Below, one piece after another: positions 45,765 through 57,600 of a stretch of DNA of 64,000 nt (positions are counted from its first letter, which is position 1; each line of letters begins with the position of its first letter). The stretch lies in NCBI RefSeq assembly GCF_020520425.1, contig NC_079487.1, positions 125,386,385 to 125,450,384 of the forward strand. The letters run 5' to 3'. The position numbers and the translations under genes are program-made. Under the pieces are notes generated by a model, which was not told where the DNA came from, did no database searches, and saw only the letters and a list, made by a program, of their open reading frames with translations. This DNA is from Spinacia oleracea. Taxonomy: Eukaryota > Streptophyta > Magnoliopsida > Caryophyllales > Amaranthaceae.

Positions 45765-46959
45765 CAACAAGGTGATTGATTAACCAAAGATGTGTATATT
45801 CAACGAAGTCAAAGATTTATTTGTTGACTTTTGGACCACTAAAATGTCCGTTTTACTTGCTTGTTGTGAAACGGGGTTGGTGATGGGCCTGATGGCCGCA
45901 AATCAGATCAAAGGTGAAATGTAAATACTGTATATCACAGGGGTAAAGATGTCTTTTTCCAGCCGCCTCTTACCCTAGGGAGCAGGGATGGGGTCTCTTT
46001 TTAGACATTGAGGATAATTTTGATGTTGATATTAGTTCACTCAATGTAAATGTTTCTGATTTTGCTTTTGAAACATTCTTAGAACTTGATGTTTGTAAAC
46101 CAATAGTCAAACATATTTCCTTCATTTATTGGGGAGAACAGAAATACTAAAGGATAAAGAGATTTCCTTCATTATTTTTGGGAGTTGCAAGATGAAATTG
46201 AAGAAAAATTGCATATTTTCTCAAATAAAAGAAGCAATGCTCCAAGCTCTTGATCAAAACACCCAGCTTTCTGGGACGAAGCTGAAGTCAAACTTATTAT
46301 TTGTATCTGTTATTAGTTTTAGTGTTTTGATGCCTGTGTACAGGTACTTAGAATGTAGTCAGGGGAGAGGAATTGTAAAGCGAGAAAAGAAGCTGAAATG
46401 TGATGTTATATTAATAAAATTTATCCACATGATCAGAAAAATGACAGGCAATTTTGTATTTCTTTTTATGTTTGTATTCTTGGGCATCAAATTCATGACC
46501 TTGTGTAATAAATCACTTTTCAAGTGATTTTGATTGATGGTGTTCATCTATCTCAATACCCATAAGAAGAGAAGTGGATCAAAGAATTGTGTCAAATGTA
46601 TGGTTTGCAGTCCCTATTTTCTTCAATCATTATGATATTGATTTGAATATGCATGTATTTAACTTTCAGGTTATTAGGAGTGTGAGTCAATCGTCTGCTG
46701 GGACTAGCCGAACTGAACAAAGTATCCCACAACTCCACAAGGCTTATTGCAAAGCATTTCATCTACATTGAGGTAATCTTTTTATTTTGCCAATTATGTT
46801 TGACCAAAATTCTCTAACAATATGTTCATGCACGGTCCCTTACTTATTTCAAGCACGAGCCGCTAGTGTGATTTGTGGGCTGCACAACCTTATATGCGCC
46901 CGACTCTAATACTTAATTGAGAGGGTAGTAGTGTAGTACTAGGGGGGAGGAATTGAAAT
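45765..46959. other. ATL 3' region and unresolved open frames
   Basis: The first few hundred bases are probably the ATL 3' untranslated region. Two open stretches (46129-46527 with EAMLQALDQNTQLSGTK, and about 46670-46771 with VIRSVSQSSAGTSRTEQ) read somewhat like protein but match nothing I know and lack a convincing gene frame. Confidence 0.35.
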
Positions 46960-47470
46960 GATTTAGTGTGACATTATTTGCAATGAAGTTTAACAATCAA
47001 CAACAAATTCAAAAAACAACAATAAAGAAATTGTTTGGGCTCACAATTGACATTCAATTGGGCCATTAAGTCCAAAGCCCAATGGTTCAAAACAGCAACA
47101 TCAAACCTGCCACAAACCAACATGGCTATTCAGCCATCCACTAAGGCCCAAGGCCCAATAGCAATAAATGACCTATGGGCATTTATTATGCAAACACTAT
47201 AAATAGGCCGTCAAGGCTCACACCTCAAGGTACGTCCAATTTATCGCCTTAAGACTACTCTTCTAGAGAACTTCTCTCTAGAATCCGAGCATCGTTCTTA
47301 CTTAGGCATCGGAGGGGCTTTTCTCGGAAACACCCCCGAGGCTAGTGATTTTACTCTTGTGCAGGTGAATTCGGACTCGACTCATTCAAGCAAGCAAGAT
47401 CTTCGACACACACGAAAGGGCCTTCATTCGAAGCCCATTGTTTCCACCTTTACAACACCGGAACAGAAAT
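46960..47470 (+). repeat. LTR fragment, probably Ty3-gypsy-like or TRIM
   Basis: Fossil LTR-like sequence. It has a CTATAAATAGG box near 47200 and a downstream R/U5-like part containing GGAGGGGCTTTTCTCGGAAA and ACCCCCGAGGCTAGTG, a layout known from plant LTR elements. No retroelement coding lies nearby, so it looks like a solo or partial LTR. Ends were not fixed and its age cannot be estimated. Confidence 0.5.
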
Positions 47471-48206
47471 TAAAACAAAAGTGGAGACGATGTTATGGAA
47501 AAGCCGAAAACTAAGAGTAAAACTCACCCTATGCACTAATATGATGAATGAAGATTATAAGAGCATCCTACTTCTAACTGGTTGATTATGTGTATATCTC
47601 ATAAAAATAGAGTACACCAACTCAACAAATACATATGTGATGTAGCTAAAGAGTTAATCTAACGCTCCACAATAAGCCATGTAACTAGCCTTGAAAAGTT
47701 GGCAGAGAAAATAGGCGGCAACCATCAACTGATTACTGATATATTTATATGAACAAAATTTCTTTCGCACTTCTTTGCTGCCTCTTTAATTAGCCAAATG
47801 AAAACCTAAGCTTCTCGAAGAACGTAACCAATCATCGGATCACAACAATAAGGGGAGTAATCAGTTTCTCATTAATAATGACAATTACTTGTACATGAGT
47901 GGGTCTACCCACAACAAAAGGGACTATCGTATTAAAAAATCAAATCAGACAAAGAGAACATAAACCTAGTCATTTAGACCGTTTTCAGTTGTTTAATCTG
48001 TTTTGGTTTGGGCAAATTTACAGGGGTCGAATGAAGCCCATTAAGATTTAAGACACACATGCCCCATATAGCTGAAAACCGACCCGTACCCTGTTACCCG
48101 AGTAATCGAGAGAAAAATTGATACGGAGGGAGTAGTACTTCATAAGGACTCAATTTTGAAAACAGTATGAAATTCAATAGCTGGGAAATTCGGCAAATTC
48201 CTCAAG
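47471..48206 (+). promoter_or_regulatory. Upstream region of the SF3b subunit 5 gene
   Basis: AT-rich promoter region. A lone Stowaway right-end word (TACGGAGGGAGTA) lies at 48122-48134, about 75 bp before the start codon, so a MITE fragment may sit in the promoter or leader. No core promoter elements were assigned. Confidence 0.35.
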
Positions 48207-51200
48207 ATGCAGGTATCCCCCTCTCTCAATCTTTAATCTTGTTGATTATTTTGATTAACTTTCATTCTTTTGTGTGTTGATTATCTTCTCTACAAATCAA
48301 TCGCTAAATTAGTCATCCCGATTGAAAGGAGAATTTCATGTTACAGTAACCCTAATTTTTACTTGTTTTGATGTTCATTATTAATTTAATAGCTTCATTT
48401 ATTCCGTGTTCTCTTTTTAGTAATATTTTGAACTTTGTTTTTAATTTCTCGTACCGCCTTTTGTTGAACCTGGGATGTGTATGAATTTATGTTGTTGCTT
48501 TTTCTACATAGAGAATGAACACTGAATATGCACTTTTTTTGTGCATTGTTTGGATGTTGAGTTTGTATTCGTAAATGAATGTTGACATCAGTCGAAATTG
48601 GTAAGATAAACTATAGTCCACGGCTGTAGGGCTGGTGATTGTGAGGGTAAAGACGAAGACGACGGATTTTAGGGGTTTGACCATGACGATGATTGAGTGA
48701 ATTGGGTTATATATGTTTTTTTATTTGCTAATAGTTTATGTAACACGCTCTTAAGTTTAACTTTTTTCATTTACGAGGTTGACGGTTTGAACATTGATAG
48801 GCTACCTTATAATCTTATGTAGAAAATAAGGAAATGGCAATTTTGTTCATCATGTTTCTATCTTATGTGGTATTCTTCTTGGAGGGTGAGTTTCCGATAG
48901 ATACAAGGTTCAACGTCGCGGGTTGACATGAGAGCCAACTCCTTTTGATAAAATAGTTTAGATTTAGGGATGGGGTTGAAATGCCATGTATCTTTGAGCA
49001 TCTACTTCAACTTCTCCATCAGTTTGTTAAGTGTACCAATAACCAACCCAATTAAACAAGTTCAAGCTCTTACCATCACTACTGGGTACCTTTACTTTGG
49101 CCACTGCCTACACTTCTAAATTGAAATGGAAGAGTGCACCTTTTGTTCTAGACATTTATAATTTATTAGTTGCTATCTCAATATTGGCCAACCATACAAG
49201 AATTTGTGCTATTAACTACTGTTGTCACGAATCCCAGCCTGACATTGTCACTTTCACTTCTCACATTAAAGCTGCTACTTCTCTCATCTTCCCGGGCTGC
49301 TTGTATATAGGCAAAGCCTTTCACTCTCATGTCGTGAAACATGGTGTTATGTTTGGTTCCGTCTTTTAAAGGCCTCATTCTTTATCTTTTTTGGTCAAAA
49401 CGTCACCCTTTGTGAGGCCTAGACACCTTGTAGAACTTCAAGGAAATTTCTGAACCATGTGTTGCCTTATACAATGCAATGCTCAATCTTTTTGCTAAAA
49501 AAGGACATGGTATCAACTATATTACTATATGAGCAGATGCAAATTTTGACGTTTTTATTGGACTATTTTGTTTAATGGGTTTGGGAGCATGGATATTAAA
49601 GGATGCAATTAGATTTTTTTTGAGTAAGTGATGACATGCACAGATGTAATTAGTATTGTTATGAAGCCTAATAAAGTTACTCTTGTAGGCATCCTTTCCT
49701 CCTGTTTTAATTTAGATGCCGGAGGAGCTCTGTGTCTAGGCAAGCAATTGCATGGGTTCTCATCAACAATGAGATTGTGCTTACTGTTCCTATAGAAACT
49801 GCAGTACTGCACTAATCTCATGTTATTGAAAACTAGGTTGTTTGGCTAGTGAAATATAACTATATAAGTGTTTAGCTGAGAAGTGACCAAGCAAGTAAGC
49901 ACCTGGGATGCTATAACTTTTTCGTTCTCTTTGAATGGCAAGGGCTGAGGAGCAGTCCAAGCAACTTTCTCTGAATATGTTGGAGAGGATGAAGTTAGAG
50001 AAATTTTGGCCAATTTAAGGGACTTATGTTGCTGTTCTTACAGCTTGTTCTTTTATAATGTTTGTGAATTTAGGATTGGAGTTATTTTGTTCCATGTCCC
50101 TATGTGAAATGTGATATAGATAGAAAGATAAGAGGGGAAAGGTGGTGGTGAGAAAAGCCATATGACAAAATCACCATATGCAACCACTCCATAATTATGA
50201 TTTTCCATCATGGGGCGGTCCATGTCCCTATAGTATAACAGTTTCCCTTGAATTTTCCCTTTGAGCTTGATGGCACTGTTTGATGAGAACTTTTGGAGGC
50301 TTTAGATACATGGAGCGATTGTGGAGGATAATGAAGTAGGATGAACTCGGAAGATTGCTTGGCTTGCGTCCATGACGCTATGCCATTGTGAAACGTTAGT
50401 GCATCTGCAGAAAATTGGGACCCTGCTGCCAATTTTATAATGAAATATGTGCGTTAGTTTTGCAGTCTTGTAGAAAATCAATCTTTGAGCATTAGTTTTG
50501 TGGACATTTCATAGGCCTCAGCATATGTATGTTGGTTTACACAGCTGTAGGAGGAACTTAATAGGCAGGTGGTTACTTGGTTTGTGTAATTTTTCAAGTT
50601 GCTTATATTGTGCAACTGGAAGGCAAGTGTTATCAGCAATCTCCACCCCCCTTGCTTTTTCAATGGGAAGTGTTATCTGAGACATCATACGGAGGCAAAG
50701 CGCTATTCAAAATGGAATATTGGAGATACTAAGTCATGCGTTTTCTGTATATTTTCTGTTGAATGACACAGTAACCTTGGGTTTGTACTGCTGCAGTGTA
50801 GAACCTTATTGGTATTTTGCCAATATAATACCCAGACTAGAACCCTTTCTGCAGAGACGAGTGATTGACTTTTTTCTTTCATTTTTACTACGTATTAGTT
50901 TTAACTTTTAAGTGAGGGAAAAAAGGTGAAAAGAATCCAGCCCTCAAACTTGAGGTTCACTACTCCAAACATTTGTATGATGAGTTTTAGGTTAATGAAA
51001 TCCTTAATGTTGGGTTCCTATTCTGCTAATTCGGTTCAAGTTTTGATATTTTTATTTTTTGTCTGTAGGCAAGTGATAGATTTAACATCAATTCCCAACT
51101 TGAGCATCTTCAAGCAAAGTATGTTGGGACTGGGCATGCAGATTTGAACAGATTGTAAGCTTTACTTCTGCTAGATCTGTTTGGATATTTTTTGAGCCGA

Positions 51201-51802
51201 ATGTTGTCTGTTGGTTATTAGGTTCTAATTCTAATTTTGTTTCTATTGAACCAAACAGTGAATGGGCTGTTAACATCCAACGTGATAGTTATGCTTCCTA
51301 CGTTGGGCATTACCCTATGCTTGCCTACTTTGCAGTTGCAGAAAATGAATCTATTGGAAGAGAGCGCTACAACTTCATGCAGGTTTGTGTGTCCAGGCCT
51401 CTCTTTTTGATCACTTATGTAAGCTTTATTTGTGCTGAATATCTTAAAAGGATTAAGTTGAACTTAATTGATTGTATATCTCTGACAGTACAAAGAAAAG
51501 GTCTAAGCAGTTTTCTCTATTGGGTGGGAACTGGGAAGTACCTAATAATGTAAGAGATTTTGAACAAAACCACTTGGAGACGGACATTGGTGGAAATTGC
51601 GAGTTTTGCTACAAGTTCCCTGCAAACGCTCAAGTTTTGTAGTTTACCCGAGGCTGATATTTTCATTTTGGCCATATTAGCCCCTTCCTCACTGCATCTC
51701 TCTTTCTTTATATGCTGCCATCTCAATCGTTGTTATATGTTGTTTTTCTTGCAGAAAATGCTGTTGCCTTGTGGCCTTCCTCCCGAAAGAGAAGATGATT
51801 GA
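48207..51802 (+). CDS. SF3B5: Splicing factor 3B subunit 5 (SF3b10)
   Basis: Small subunit of the SF3b complex of the U2 snRNP, which binds the branch-point region in the spliceosome. Four exons, 48207-48212, 51069-51154, 51259-51382 and 51755-51802, join in frame into 87 residues, the length of the Arabidopsis proteins. The product starts MQASDRFNINSQLEHLQAKY and includes GTGHADLNRFEWAV, RDSYASYVGHYPMLAY and AENESIGRERYNFMQKML. It ends CGLPPEREDD. It matches plant SF3b10 almost throughout. The first exon codes only Met-Gln and is separated by a 2.86-kb intron that contains a decayed PPR gene. All splice junctions are GT-AG. Intact. Confidence 0.95.
49090..50440 (+). pseudogene. Decayed PPR-protein gene inside the SF3B5 intron
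   Basis: In the sense direction, several frames carry pentatricopeptide-repeat phrases: QPDIVTFTSHIKAATS with GKAFHSHVVKHG (about 49230-49355), then KPNKVTLVGILSSCFN with LGKQLHGFSS (about 49665-49770). These follow the order of a plant RNA-editing-type PPR protein. Stops and frameshifts are frequent and no single frame exceeds about 90 codons. It is a non-functional relic that lies wholly in intron 1 of the splicing-factor gene. It may be a retrocopy or the remnant of a nested gene; the parent is unknown. Confidence 0.75.
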
Positions 51803-52863
51803 GAGTTTCCAGTGGACAGAATAGTTAGAAAGTGGTGTTTACATCTTGCTTCTCTTTCATTTTTTCCAAAAATTGTGATGTGCTTCAGAGAAACCATGTT
51901 GATTTTGCTTGTCAGAGTGGACAAATGTTTTACACTTTAGATGGATGGAACAGAATCTAGTCTTGGAAGCAAGGTGATTAATGACTTAATGTTCTCTGTT
52001 GTAATCCCTCTTTAGTGAAACCGGAATTACACTTTCAGTCCAGACTTCATAACTTAGGCTTGCAGAATTTGATGCGCCATTTGCTACTTCTGCATGCTGT
52101 TTTACAGGTTTTATGCGAAACTTGAAGAACGTGTTGGCTTGATCTCTTTGCGGATCGTTAGTTTAGCAAGAGTTATCACCGTGTTTAATCTCCATTCTGC
52201 TTTAGTTCTTTGTTCCAGTTTTTTGGTGTCGTTTGCAGGGGTAAGCTCAAATTGTCAAATATTTCCTTTATTAGTTTTCTTTTTAGGGAAAGAAGGGTGA
52301 CAGTGTGACACTATCTACAAGCTCAGATATAACGGGACTGATGATTCAGTAGTCTCAAGTTTTGATTTGCTTATATTTTTAGAGGTCGAAAGTCATTTTA
52401 ACACTCTGACAAAAAAAAAACTAAAAGGAAGAAAATCTAGAATATTTTATATACGGAAATATTTTGTTTTCACTTGTTTGGTTTGTTAGTATAGAAATCT
52501 ATTAATGCATTTTAATTTCCTTAGATTTTCTCTAATTTTACCGATATTTGCATATTAATGTAACTAACATGTACATGAAAATATATTACGTAGAATATTG
52601 TACGAGAACCACACGATGACACGAGTATATATTTAAGGAACGGAAATGGGAGTAGTATCTTTCACATTAAAAGTTTGGTTTTCCAACACATCGTACTCGT
52701 TTGGAGTATAAATTTAAAGAACATTAGCTTTGATAAAAAGTACATAGGCATTTGTGGTTGTACTTACCAACGCGTATCAGTAATCAGATCCAAGAAATGA
52801 AATGTAAGGTTGTACTTTCAAAACTCCAGACATTCAGTATCTGACTATCTGTAGATAATTATA
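51803..52863. other. SF3B5 3' region and intergenic DNA
   Basis: The 3' untranslated region of the splicing-factor gene probably covers the first 200-500 bp. Beyond it no gene or clear repeat is visible. Confidence 0.5.
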
Positions 52864-52865
52864 TA

Positions 52866-53419
52866 CTCCCTCCGTTCCGGAATACTCGCAAGTCGCAACG
52901 GTTCGACTGGACACGCTTGTAAAACTTACTCCCTCCGTCCCGGAATACTCGATCCGGTTTGACCGGCACAAAGTTTAAGGGACGTGAATTGACTTATTTA
53001 ATTTAATAGGTATTAGTTGATAATGGGGTATTATTTTAATGTAGTTAGTGGGAGGTGGGTTAAGAGGTGGGGTTGGGGGAGAGTAGGGGTTGAATTTTTA
53101 ATTATTTTTTGTATGGAGTAGGGGGTAGGTGGGTTAATAGGGGTGGAGTGAGAAATAATATAATATTGTTAGAATATTTCCATTTTTAGAATCAGGTCAA
53201 GTATTAAGGGACGACCCGATAAGGAAAACATGTCAAGTATTCCGGGACGGAGTGAGTATATATTATAAAAACTTATAAAATATTAATATTTTGAAAATAT
53301 ATATTAAGATGAAGTCAACATTAATAATTTTCATATACTATAAATAAAATAAGGTCAAAGTGAATTATGTGAATAGTACAAAAAGTCAAACCGTTGCGAA
53401 TATTCCGAAACGGAGGGAG
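52866..53419. mobile_element. Stowaway MITE, family B, with a nested copy
   Basis: The outer element has ends CTCCCTCCGTTCCGGAATAC and its complement TATTCCGAAACGGAGGGAG, flanked by TA (52864-52865, 53420-53421). The next bases (TCGCAACGG at the left, CCGTTGCGA at the right) extend the inverted repeat. A family A copy inserted into it near the left end, leaving about 63 bp on one side and 163 bp on the other. Confidence 0.88.
52929..53256. mobile_element. Stowaway MITE, family A, nested copy
   Basis: A 328-bp copy of the family at 19440, flanked by TA (52927-52928, 53257-53258) and lying inside the family B element. It differs from the other full copies by a small number of bases by eye. Confidence 0.92.
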
Positions 53420-53421
53420 TA

Positions 53422-54620
53422 TCAAGGAAATACCGAGTATTGATCTCGTAAAATAATTTGATAAAGTAAATCCGATGTATGATTCGCCCATATTTTGATT
53501 CCGTGTTTGGCGATATTTATTCGATTAGTAGATTACATAACACCACAGTTAACAAGACTTGTAGATTACATTTTAACTACGTCCTAAGATAATTGGTATC
53601 CACTCGAATTTTCAAGAGTAGGTGGGTAAATTATAAGACGAGAAAGTTACATGCCTTCTCTTCCAAAATGTGACAGAGACTAACAACTTAAATATAAATC
53701 ACAGGCCAACATCATACCTAATAAGTACTACTAACAAGAGTAGTGAAAACAATAAATGTAAATCTATCGATGGACCCAAATTAGAAAAAGGGACAATTCT
53801 ATATTTATATTCTTGATGAAATTGAAATAATTCAGATTTACAACTTCTGCCCTCATATTTTCCAGGTTACATAAAACTAAAACTTATTACTATGCAACTG
53901 CTCCTTTATACATCTAAGCTTTCTCGATGATAAACCTATTTACTACGTACCAAAATGATGAACTTTTGTGTGATACCACCACTTTTGACTATTGAAAGAT
54001 TGAAACTTGTCCTGAACCATGCTTACAAAAACTATCTGTTTTTAATTATCATAACTCCAATCAACCAGTAGCTTATATCTTGGCTTCTACCTGCATGAAT
54101 TGTGATGGAAACATTACTATAACAGTATAATAATAACTTCTTAACCATATGATGAAAGATAATTATCAAAGGGCAAAAGAAAAATCACACGTTATAACAA
54201 ACAATAAAAACTCGGTTGGTTAAGCTAGCTCTCAAGTATATGCTGATGGCTGACATTCATGTCGCATGTTCGAATCTTGTCTTATTTAAGCTTCTTTAAC
54301 AAGCTAGTCTTGGTCTACTGACAGGAACGCGAGTTCCCGTTACATTACTATCCAAAACAAAACAAAAACGTAATAGCAGAAGACAACCTACTATGCTCTC
54401 CTGGTGTAAAGCTTAGACCTTGATCGGTCTTGATCAAGAAGCCAGGTATTGGGTTAACTGCCCGACCACCTTTTACTTCGGTCAATATAATCTAAATTAA
54501 TGACAACAATACCCTGGTATGAAAAGCGATCAAAAGCACAGCAGTATGTTCTTCTCCTTACTTTCTCTTCTGTTGGAAGCTAAAAATATCTCATACAGGG
54601 TACTCTTTTCTGTCTACTCC
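53422..54620. other. Intergenic DNA with a tRNA-derived SINE
   Basis: Mostly AT-rich DNA without genes. At about 54205-54350 a SINE-like unit has an A box (GGTTGGTTAAGCTAGC) and the B box CATGTTCGAATCTTG, with AAACAAAAAC at its end; no clean duplication was confirmed. The last 100-250 bp are the likely 3' untranslated region of the minus-strand WVD2-like gene. Confidence 0.45.
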
Positions 54621-57600
54621 TTAACTCTCAACCTTTTTCACCTTTTGGCTTCCCTTTTCCTGAGGAAAAGGAAGGGGGGTGGGAACTTGGGGTGGTGGGT
54701 AGGGACAAATATAATTAATGATCAACCCTAACTTTTGGGGAAAATCATGTTCATAATATCTCCACGAGGCCCTTTTGATTATTCTTTGAATAAAAGTGTA
54801 CTAATAATTTGAATGAACTAAAGTTTAGAGAGGTTGCACGAGTCTTCCAAGTCAATATCTATTTCAAGTCCTCTCACAACCTCTCACACAAGAAAACTAT
54901 TATAGTTTTGCAGGGCCGTCCCTGACTTTTTGATGGCCCTTGGGCGAAATAAAAAATTGAGGCCTATGCTTCTAAAGGTGCAGGGACAAAAAAGTTGTTC
55001 TTAGATATAATGTACTCCCTCCGTCCCGGAATACTCGACCCGGTTTGACCGGCACAGAGTTTAAAGGACTTGAATTGACTTATTTAATTTAATAGGTATT
55101 AGTTGATAGTGAGGTATTATTTTAATGTAGTTAGTGGGAAATGTGTAAAGAGGTGGGGTTGGGGGAGAGTAGGGGTTGAATTTTTAATTATTTTTTGTAT
55201 GGAGTAGGGTGTAGGTGGGTTAATAGGGGTAGAGTGAGAAATAATATAATATTGTTAGAATATTTCCATTTTTAGAAACAGGTCAAGTATTAAGGGACGA
55301 CCCAATAAGGAAAACAGGTCAAGTATTCCGGGACGGAGGGAGTACTTTTTATATTGAAAAATGAAGTAAATCATTCGCATTCACTTTTTAAAACTTAATA
55401 CTACTCTCTATAACTAACTAAACTAGGCAAGAAAATTTTACTCTATTATAAAATAGGAAGGGATACTTAAATTTATAATTGAAACAACAATGATGTAGTA
55501 GCAGACCATCTAAGAGTTTTGGCAAGTCGGTTGAAATAAAATAAAAACTCAATATTTTTCTTCTAAATCATATTCCAAATTAAAACAAAAAAATGTGATT
55601 TACATTAACAAAAAAAATTAAAACATCAGGATTGTAAGGATTTTACATGGCTCTACTTTTGGTGATCATCTTGATTCAAATTGGGTAATATAATATAATT
55701 GCAGTAGTTAACAATGAAAAATAACAAAAACGGAAAAAAAATTCACGAGGTGGAAGAAGTATGAAACAAATAAATTAGAGAAAAAATTATAATATTGCTA
55801 TATTGCTGGAAGTCGAACCAACGTTTAAGGCTTAGGCCTCTAATGTATTTCGTCGTTCTTGCGCAAAAAAGAAATAAAGTAAGAAATTGTTTAGAGAAAA
55901 ATAAAATATTGGTCATTTGGTGAGATTCGAACCCGCGCTCCAATTTGGTGGGATTACTTAGTACGGGAACAAACCACTGAGCTATAATGTTGATCATGTA
56001 CAATTGTGCATGGTATATTTATTTTGTAACTTAATTGGCTTAAGGGATATTTGGGCTTTTTCCATGGGGCCTAGGGCGACGGCCCCTTATGCCCTGCCCT
56101 AGGGCCGACCCTGTAGTTTTGCTATATGAATTATTATTATTATTGCAAAGAATCGTAAAGCGAGTCGTTTTTACTATATGGTCCACACTAGGTACGAGCA
56201 GGACGGGCTGATAGGACAAGAATGTTGTCTTGAGTGGTATGTGAATAGTTAGATTATCATGGATCCGACTAACTTCAATAAGAAAGATCTTATAAGCATA
56301 CCTTACGAACAGAACCTCTCAAGAATCCATGTCCCTGATTACAGCTTGATGATAGATTGGGTTTAGAATTAATGCTTCGAGTTGGTTTTCCACTATCTGC
56401 TGCTTTCTCTGCCTGTATCAAGCATGGATTTTAAGTTCAGTATTCTATAAAATCAATTACAACCTCTTAAATCCTAGGTGAAACAATAAGAATAAATTGT
56501 AGAGAAAACTAAACCAAAAGCAATGACACATCATGAAAATGCAAGACCCACTAAACTAATGTAACCATTTTAGATGAATACCCACAATAAACAGAAATGC
56601 AATCACATAGCTTGAAGTACCGCATGTATAATTCTTGAAAGAACACCGAGAGAAAAAATTACAGCGATTACGCGTCAGCTAGTCCAAAATTAACCACTGT
56701 TTTATAGAAAATTTTCCCATTATGATGGTTAAGATTCTGGATGACGGAACATAATCTAACTAGCACTAAGGATACACACCTTTAATTTCGACTGAAGCTG
56801 GGTCTTCACAGAATCTTTAGTGTTGGTTTTTGGCTCTAGCTTCTTTGGAACCTTGACAAGAAATTGCATTAGAGCATGTGAGCTATCAGGGAATAAAGCA
56901 AGATAAGCATTCCAAACAAAAAGACTTGGTTTCTTTTTATCATTTTGATGGGTCTTCCAGAATACGTACCTCTCTCTGTAGCCTTCCTTGATCTAAGCTT
57001 CTCGAGCCAAACGAAGCAGGTACATATTTACCATTTCGTGAGCCAAAGGAAGCAGGTATAGCTTTACCATTTCTTTGATCCACACCAATGTTTTTCTTTA
57101 ATCTATTTTGCAAACATACAAATATTTCAGATGTCTTGGAATTCAAAGGTTAAAGAAAAGAAAATAAGTTAGTAGTCAGTTTCTCAGATCAGATGGTAAA
57201 TAAAGCCAAAACACCTAATCAGGACATGTTAATCTTTCTCCATCGTGATGCTCCACCCCTTCCCCTCAAGAAAGGCCTACCAGTCTACCACCTCCGTGGG
57301 GTGGCAAAAAGGGTAATACAGATTTAGAAAGAGAAAAAAGGAAAAGAGCGTCACAAATGGATATTACGTGTGCTGAGGCAAACCAGAAACCATATTCAGA
57401 CAGCAATTTCACTAATTTGGAAAAACATTATGGGAAACATGGCCCACCAACTTCTTTTGATAAACATAGGTAAAAATAATCAATTTCACTCATTCAAGTT
57501 CCTAATTACCTTATCTGTAAAAACAAGGTACCATAATCTAGTTGAATTGCAATACATGAAAGTTCCCATCCATCCTATGTATCCATCTCGACAGACCTTG

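Noticed and set aside
46129-46527. 132-codon ORF as a gene
   Set aside because: The second half is hydrophobic AT-rich translation with no recognisable domain, in the 3' flank of the ATL gene.
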